A stretch of DNA of 64,000 bases from Nyssa sinensis (Eukaryota; Streptophyta; Magnoliopsida; Cornales; Nyssaceae). Of this stretch, positions 57,340 through 64,000 are shown in pieces. The number at the start of each line of letters is the position of its first letter. Positions within the stretch are counted from its first letter, which is position 1. Under the pieces are notes generated by a model, which was not told the DNA's origin, made no database searches, and saw only the letters and a list, made by a program, of their open reading frames with translations. A program made the position numbers and the translations under genes. The stretch spans positions 5,208,392-5,272,391 of the forward strand of contig CM018036.1 of NCBI GenBank assembly GCA_008638375.1. The letters are read 5' to 3'.

Positions 57340-59022
57340 TGGTTGTTTCTTTTGTTTGCAGACTGACACCATTATTTTCTGTGATCCTTCAGTGCGCCAA
57401 CTCCGTTTTGTGCGATGTATCCTTGTGTGCTTTGAAGCTGTGTCAGGTTTGCAGATCAATCTCTCAAAAAGCTAGTATTACTTTGGTTGGTTCGATGCAA
57501 GGGTTGGACATGTTAGCTAGCATGTTCAGTTGCAGCGTGGGTTTTCTTCCCTTGGTTTACTTGGGTCTTCTGCTGGGTGCTTCTCCGCGTTCCATTGGGG
57601 TTTGGGATTCTGTTGTGGCGAGGTTTTTTAGCAAATTGTCAGGTTGGAAAGGTCAATTCCTCTCAAAGGGAGGTAAGCTCACCCTTATCAAAAGCACTTT
57701 GGCAAACCTTCCCACCTACTTCATGTCTCTCTTCCTCATGCCAAAGTCAATATGCAGAAGGTTAGAGAAGATTCAAAGGGACTTCTTATGGAGCCAAGAC
57801 GGGGAGCGCAACAAGATTCATTTAGTGGCTTGGGATAAGATTAAGAAGCCAGTGTCTCTCAGAGGGCTAGGGGTGAAAGACGTGGGCATTTTCAACACAG
57901 CCCTATTAGGAAAATGGTTATGGAGGTTTGGCGAGAGTGATGGGGAGCTGTTGAGGGAGATCATTGTTGCTAAGTATGGGTGTGACAATGGTGGATGGTG
58001 TTCGGGCAGTGTGGGAGGGCCTCGGGGATGTGGTCCCTGGGGATCCATTAGAAGTGGATAGAGTGTCTTCAATGAAGAGTGTAGTTTTGTCATTGGGAAT
58101 GGGGACCCGCGTTAACTTTTGGGATGATGTGTGGAATGAGGATGAGCCTGCTTAGGGTGAAATTCCCTTCTTTATATAGTCTGGCTACTAATAAGGCGGC
58201 TAAGGTATGTGAGTACTTGGAGAGAGCAGGGAACAAGCTTGTCTGGACTCCTCCTTTTAAGGAGAAACTTTTACGATTGGGAGTTAGAAGAAGTTGGTTC
58301 CTTTCTTGGTCACATTTGCACTTACCGAGCTATGGAAGGGAGGGGGGAATACGAGAGTGTGGCTTTTCGAATAAGAAGTCCTTTTTCTGTCAACTCCTTC
58401 TACAAGAGTCTGTTCGCTTCGGAAACTCCTCTCTTCCCTTGGAAGCTCATATGGCTCTCAAAAGCCCCCCCTAAGGCCTCTTTCTTCGCCTGGGAAGCCT
58501 CATGGAAAGCCATCTTAACTGCGAATAATTTGAAGAAACGAGGCTTCATCTTGGCTAGTAGGTGCTACTTTTGTAAGCAGAAAGAGGAAACAGGTGGAAT
58601 CACATCCTCATCCACTACCCAGTTTCTTGGAGTTGCTGGAACATGATTTTTGCTCTTTTTGGTGTCTCCTGGTCATGTCTGGCACTGTCAGGGATCTTCT
58701 GTTGGCTTGGGCAGGGTGCAACCTTTCAGAAGAGATTAAAAGATCTTGGCGTCTGGCTCCTATTTGTTTGTTATGGAGTATTTGGCTTGAAAGAAACAAA
58801 CGTGTCTTCGAAGATGTAGAGCTTCCCATTCCCATCTTCAAAGACGCGTTTCTGCGTTTATTATTTTTTTGAGCTAAAGAGGTTTCCCCTGTTAATGTCT
58901 CTTCTTTTGTAAATTTTTTGGGGTCGTTAAGACCTTTGTAAAGCTTTTTGGGATTTGTTGCCCTCGTTGCCTTTCTTGGGCACAGTTATAATATATACAT
59001 CTTTACTTATCAAAAAAAAAAA
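57340..59022 (+). mobile_element. 5'-truncated LINE (L1-type) with poly(A)
   Basis: It begins inside the reverse transcriptase at the ADDTIIFC block (about 57358-57385). It then runs through LPLVYLGLLLGA, KLSGWKGQFLSKGGKLTLIKSTLANLPTYFMSLF, KIQRDFLW, IKKPVSLRGLGVKD, a zinc-binding-like FPWKLIWLSKAPPKASFFAWEA-type region and WRLAPICLLWSIWLERNKRVFED, then a 3' UTR and A-run (about 59011-59022). Frameshifts occur near 57480, 58040 and 58160. Truncation at the 5' end is usual for LINE insertions. The target duplication is not clear. Confidence 0.9.
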
Positions 59023-59119
59023 AGATTAATGTTAGCCACATTTTACTTAAGTTTTTAGAGTCAGAGGTATTTTGGTAATTCCATGTCAGGCTATTAATTG
59101 TAAGGCTTATTTATTTATT

Positions 59120-59838
59120 TTTGGATTTTTTTTATCAGTAAAGGGTATATTATAGATAAAGGCATCGAACGGGGGGTGAACCCAAATTACAAAAAAAAAA
59201 AGGGGATGGGTCACAAATCAAAGCCTAAGAAAGTTCAATCCCTTCAAAAAGTCGCCTATTTCTTTCCTTCCACAAGCACCATATTATGCACAAAGAAACT
59301 ATCCTCCAAGCAACTCTCAAATCCTTTCTAATACGACTATTCCTCCAACTCACAAAAACCTCCCTAACCATGGCCGCCATCATCCACTACACCCAAATTA
59401 GGATAAGGTCAAACTCCAAACATCTCTCGCCACCTTGCAATGGACAAGAAGATGGTCCACTCTCTCTTCCTTACACTTACACAAGCAACATTTGCTAGGA
59501 AGCTAATAGCCTGCAAAGATTCTCCCTAGTAAGAATGGCTCCCCAAGCTGCTGACCAAGCAAAAAAAAGTTATCTTATTCAGAACCCAGGACCTCCAAAT
59601 CAAATTCTAAGAAAATGGCCCATTATTTCTTCCCACCAACTTCCTTGTAGAAGGATTAAACCGTGAACCTCTTGTTATGTTAACTATCCAAACCATCAAG
59701 TATACCCTTCCTTCTCTCAACTGGAATCTATTCAACATCTCCATGAAAGTTGCAACCTCCCCTAACTCCCAATCATGAAAATTCATTCGAATAGAAGGAC
59801 CCACACTAAATTTCCACCCACAATTGCAACGTAATCAA
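59120..59838 (-). mobile_element. LINE 3' part, minus strand
   Basis: Minus-strand frames give NFHDWELGEVATFMEML..FQLREGR and, nearer the 3' end, AWRIVSLCIIWCLWKERNRRLFEG. The poly-T side is near 59190-59200. Stops interrupt it. Confidence 0.75.
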
Positions 59839-60730
59839 AGACCAAATGGGTTGGTTCTTTCGAAAAGAGTCCAAATGCATCATTCATCGCTTTGATTCCT
59901 AAGAAAGAAGGAACATCAAGGACTTTGGACCAATTAGCTTGGTAAGAAACATGTATAAGCTATTGGCTAAGGTCATCTCATTGAGACTTCAAGTGGTGAT
60001 GGGAAGAACAATCTCCAGCAACCAAAATGTCTTTGTATGGGAGAGGCAAATTTTAGATGCAGCGTTGGTAGCTAACGAATGCATTGATACTAAGAGGAAG
60101 AACAAAGAGGTGGGGTTTGGTGTCCAAATTGGATTAGAGAAGGCTTATGATCATGTGAATTAAGGTTTTCTTCTCTTTATGTTGTGGAAGATGGGGTTTA
60201 GGGATAGGTGGAGGAAGTAGATTCATTCCAGCATTCCTTCGGTCTCCTTCTCGGTATTGGTTAACGGTTCTCCACCAGGGTTCTTTCAATCTTTGCGAGC
60301 TCTTAGACAAGGAGATCCTCTCTCCCCCTTCTTGTTTGTGATCGTTACGAGGGCCTTTAGCATATTGTTGGCTAAACCAATGGCAAAAGTGTTTGATGAG
60401 GGGTTTTGTTGTAGAGCCAAGAAGATGGAGATTTCCCATTTACTGTTTATAGATGATGCAATCATCTTTTGTGGAGCAGAGGAGAGAGAACTTTGATTTT
60501 TGCGAGTATTTTCACTATTTTGATTTGCTTCGAGGCAATGTCTAGCTTGAGAGTTAATTTAGCCGAGAGTGAAATTATTCCGGTGGGAGAGATGGAGGAT
60601 ATTGAGGAGATGGCCTGGGGTGTGGGATGTGAGGTGGGTAGCTTCCCTTCTAAGCATTGGCGAGTGGGCATCTTTTTGGGCTTTCCTCGTGCCAGCCAAA
60701 TAACCTTCCTCACTGTTGTTGGTCTAGATC
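59838..60730 (+). mobile_element. LINE reverse transcriptase fragment, plus strand
   Basis: NASFIALIPKKEG, a LAKVISLRL-like block, QILDAALVANECID, GLEKAYDHVN, LRQGDPLSPFLFVI and HLLFIDDAIIFC (usual FADD changed to FIDD) follow in RT order, then NLAESEIIPVGEM. It stops abruptly near 60725, where minus-strand ORF1 sequence begins. Confidence 0.85.
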
Positions 60731-60734
60731 CTGA

Positions 60735-62150
60735 TCTGGACTTCTTCATGGGCTTGGGCCTTAGCATTTTAAAGACCCATCTCCCTACCCTCTTGAAGCC
60801 CATTGTACCTGTTTCACAACTCACAAGCCCCCATAAAAGTTGGGCTTTTTAAAAGAACTTCTCACCGGATGTCTGGCCTACTCCATTCCAAATCCAGCCC
60901 ACCCTTATCCTCCTGGACATCTTGCATTGGGCCAGAAATATTTGATCTAGCACCAAACATGCCATAGCCCATGCCCTCTTTGCTTAAGCCCAAACACATC
61001 TAGCCCATCTCGATCCGCTGCCAATTCAAAATTTTATCCTTATCTTCTATCACCACGTGTTGTTTCCCCATTGGACCTCTAGATTTCCCAGCCAAGCATC
61101 CCCCTTCTAATGCACTGGCCGCTTGCGACTCCTCGTTACCTTCTTCATCTTCGGTGATCCTCCAGGGTTTACAAGATTCATCTGTCGCCAACGCATAATG
61201 AGCTCCTTTCTCAGCCCAAACGGGAATTTCAAACCTCCATGTGCTCACTTCAACCCTCACATTAGCCGGCAGAGATCTTATTGATGCTGTAACCAAGATC
61301 CTTGCCCACCGGAGGTTGCTCCTCTTCTTTATTTCATCGTCCACCTTCCAAAAGCCACCGCACCTATCCCCGAAGAGTTCAAAAACCTCTTGACTCCAAA
61401 GGAATAGGGGAAGGCCTACAAATTGAACCCAAACCTTGCTTGGCTCAGAACCTCCTTTGCTACAACAGACCATCAATTCAAGAAGACTGGCAGTCCATCC
61501 AGTATCCACTCCTTCATTCTCCACATCCCCATCGCCTCCTCTACTGAAGGAAATTCAAATAGGAACAAATCTCCATGCATCAGTAGAACCTTCACTCCAA
61601 CAGGCACCCCACCTCCTGTCAACCCAATTTTGAATTGTCTGGATCTCTGGTGCCAGTTGACCTATTCTTCCAATCTCCCCACAAAACATCTTCTCAGGTA
61701 ATCTAACTTTTCCCGACATGAGTTGTACCGACGACAAGATCTCCCCATCTATGCTCAGCATCCATTGTAGCCCTTACTGGATTTTCCGGCCACCCTCCTA
61801 CCCAAAGCCACTTCCTTAAAAGTTCTCATCTCTCTTCTCTCTACTCCATGGTCTACTACAGCTAGTTTTCTCAGCACCTTCGCCGCCTCTCCCCATCCCC
61901 CACCGCAATAAACTTCAGGTACATAGAGTCTGCACCTCACCTCCCCATTAGATTTCTCTATCTTTACGAAGGCTCTGTCAACGTTGGATCTCCTCATTAC
62001 TCTTAAACTTCTGGTTCGGCCATGTAAGACTCTTTCAGAGCTTTGACTGTCCTACCCGTTTTTCCTCCAATTGCTTACACACCCACCAGAAGCCATCCTC
62101 CTCCACCCTTGATCTCTGAAATGCACCACGGCCCCTCTCGGTATCTGAAA
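60735..62150 (-). mobile_element. LINE ORF1 (DUF4283-type), minus strand
   Basis: The frames at 61000-61524 and 61555-61997 show a DUF4283-like RNA-binding protein (VWVQFVGLPLFLWSQEVF, RWARILVTASIRSLPANV; upstream ERREMRTFKEVALGRR). A basic start region extends to about 62150. It is interrupted by frameshifts. This is the nucleic-acid-binding ORF1 of plant L1 elements, not a host gene. Confidence 0.8.
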
Positions 62151-62690
62151 ATTTTAAGTCCTAATATTCTATATAAAGCATGTAATAGTTTTGTTTTGTT
62201 TTGAGAGATGAATGAAGAAATATTTTATAACCTACACGTAATGATGTTTGATGCATCTCCCTTAAGTGTGATGCCTAGAGTTTTCTTCTTCTTTTAACTT
62301 TCCACACGTTTAAGCCTTTTGCCCCACAACGAGATCTGCTTTAAAGCCCTTTCCACCTTTAAAAATTCTATCTCACAATCCCTAGTCCCTTCTTTTACCC
62401 AACCAAACAACCCTAACCCACAAGAGAAATACAACCAGCATCAAAGTTCTGTTCGCGGGTACTGTTCACAGCACACTCGACAAATTGATTTATTCTTTTT
62501 GAATTTCCAACCCTAAAAACCCTTATCCTCTAATAACCCTAGATCATTCGCTACCATATAGGCATTTTCGACCAAACACGTTTTACTCTTGAAAAGATTG
62601 CTGTCCACCAACTCCAGTGGCCTTTTTTTCCTCAATTTTCAGCAACCACACTTTTGAACTCTAGCCAATTTCAATCTTTTCACATTCCTA
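62151..62690. other. Unassigned sequence between LINE copies
   Basis: I see no coding homology. CT-rich and AT-rich patches only. Confidence 0.4.
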
Positions 62691-62694
62691 AAGC

Positions 62695-63865
62695 CTTTTT
62701 TTTTTTTGTAAGTAAAGGTATAATAAACGGTGCCCAAGGGAGGCAAACCCACCCGGACAAACTAAGCTAGACTTTACATAGGTCTAAGAGAACTTCAAAA
62801 AATCGACTATAAAAAGAGCATTTACAGGAAAAGTCTCCTTGGCCCAAAAAAAAAACAATAAACGCAAAAAATTATCTTTAAAAGTCACAGTGGCTGCTCC
62901 TCCCCATCAAAAACCCGCCCATTCCTTTCTAACCAAATGCCCCACATGAGGCAAATAGGCACTAATCTCCAAATCTTCTTAATCTCTTTACACATTTTAC
63001 ACCCAGGCCAAGCAAATAAAAGATCTCTAACCGACTCCGGCAATACCCAAGAGAATCCAAAAATGGTCAAAACCAAACCCCAGCAGTCACATGATCCGCG
63101 CTCTACTCCTCACACTTACATAAATAACACCTACTTGCCATTTGAAATCCTCTCCTATTCAAGTTGTGTGCCGCTAGGATGGCCTTCCAAGAAACCTCCA
63201 AAGCAAAGAAGGCTGGCTTTGGAGGGGCACCCTGAACACCATATGATGCTCCATGGAAACTGCACATCATCTGAACCGGCCATGGATCTGTAAAAAATGT
63301 GGACTGTAAAAGCCCTCCTAGTCGGTTTCCAAAGTAGCTTGTCCACCCGACCCTCCCTCACCCAAAACCTTTGAATATGAGTCAAAAACAGCCCCGCCTC
63401 CACCTCCCAATCAAAAAACCCTCTCCTAAATTTAGGGCTCCACACCACCTCATCTCGCCTTCTCTCACAACACTCCCTCACCCAAGCCTCCTTATTACTA
63501 GTTAAAGCAAACAAGGAAGGGAACTTCTCCCTCAAAGACAGATCCCCGCACTAGGTATTCTCCTAAAATTTCGTCCTAGACCCCATTCCCACATCAAACC
63601 TAACATGCTCCCAAAACTCTCTTACCCATCCCTAGAATGGCACCCCACAAACCACAACCCCTAGCACCCAAGACCCAACCCCCCTCCATACACCCATACC
63701 TAGAAGCAATAACCTCCCTCCACAGCTCCCTCTTTTTCACCCCGAACCTCCACAACCGTTTACCAAGAAGCACCTTATTGAACATTTTCAAATCCTTCAC
63801 CCCTAACCCACCCCCAAAAAATGACCTAATCCGACCACAACACTTTGGAGGTTTTATTATCAATT
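62695..63865 (-). mobile_element. LINE (L1-type) 3' part, minus strand
   Basis: Minus-strand frames show GGLGVKDLKMFNKVLLGKRLW, SRYGCMEGGW, REKFPSLFALTSNKEAWVREC, WSIIWCSGCPSKASLLCF and WRLVPICLMWGIWLERNGRVF. The poly-T stretch at about 62695-62710 marks its 3' end. Its 5' side fades out near the window edge. Confidence 0.85.
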
Positions 63866-64000
63866 TTACAATGCTGCCACCATCAATCGGAATATAATAG
63901 CCCGTAAGAGGGTGTTATCACCAAATTTGTCTACATCAATCCATGCCACCTTTTAAGATCTGACTGTACATTTTTTACTTTGACAAATATAAATAACTTA

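Noticed and set aside
61000..61997. Apparent host gene with a 174-codon open frame
   Set aside because: The sequence matches the DUF4283-type ORF1 of plant LINEs and sits among LINE fragments with frameshifts.

Overview
This is plant nuclear DNA. It is AT-rich, with GT-AG introns, plant-type transposons and host proteins that are all plant families. Gene content and intron style suggest a core eudicot, perhaps a woody rosid; the species cannot be fixed from the window.

Four host genes lie on the minus strand. (1) 1883-3441: a group X AP2/ERF transcription factor of the ERF114/ERF115 type. (2) 13912-34245: a complete 16-exon BONZAI/copine gene. Its splice phases join into a 579-residue protein (myristoyl/palmitoyl N-terminus, two C2 domains, vWA domain). 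(3) 39028-44732, with a 5' UTR exon near 48.8 kb: a DCD-domain protein gene with an apparent 1-bp frameshift in a 27-bp coding repeat. (4) 50344-56339: the 3' part of a WD40-repeat gene, with a probable GC-AG intron; its 5' exons were not found. From memory, Arabidopsis ERF114, BON1 and a DCD gene are consecutive loci on chromosome 5 (At5g61890/900/910), so genes 1-3 look like a conserved microsyntenic block.

Most of the rest is transposon-derived. 1-988 is the end of a CACTA element. 8092-11675 is a 3.6-kb solo-LTR-like unit with a 5-bp target duplication. Intron 10 of the copine gene (12.0 kb) holds an old Ty3/gypsy copy that was itself hit by other elements, including a 5040-bp Ty1/copia element (18816-23855; LTRs, iMet primer site, TSD CAAAC). 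The DCD gene introns contain a solo LTR with TSD ACATG, a TRIM remnant, a LINE tail and a GC-rich LTR-like insert with minisatellites. The WD40 intron holds a LINE carrying a 486-bp TRIM-like element with a fold-back terminal repeat. 56.6-63.9 kb is a pile-up of LINE pieces in both orientations.

Functionally, the copine acts at the plasma membrane in calcium-linked growth and defence control, DCD proteins are linked to stress and cell-death responses, and group X ERFs act in wound and stem-cell responses. Nothing in the sequence shows that they work as one pathway; their proximity is best read as inherited gene order. I found no convincing unknown system. The most unusual points are the lesions in the ERF and DCD genes, the giant intron splitting the vWA metal site, the GC-AG intron, and the structure of the two TRIM elements.
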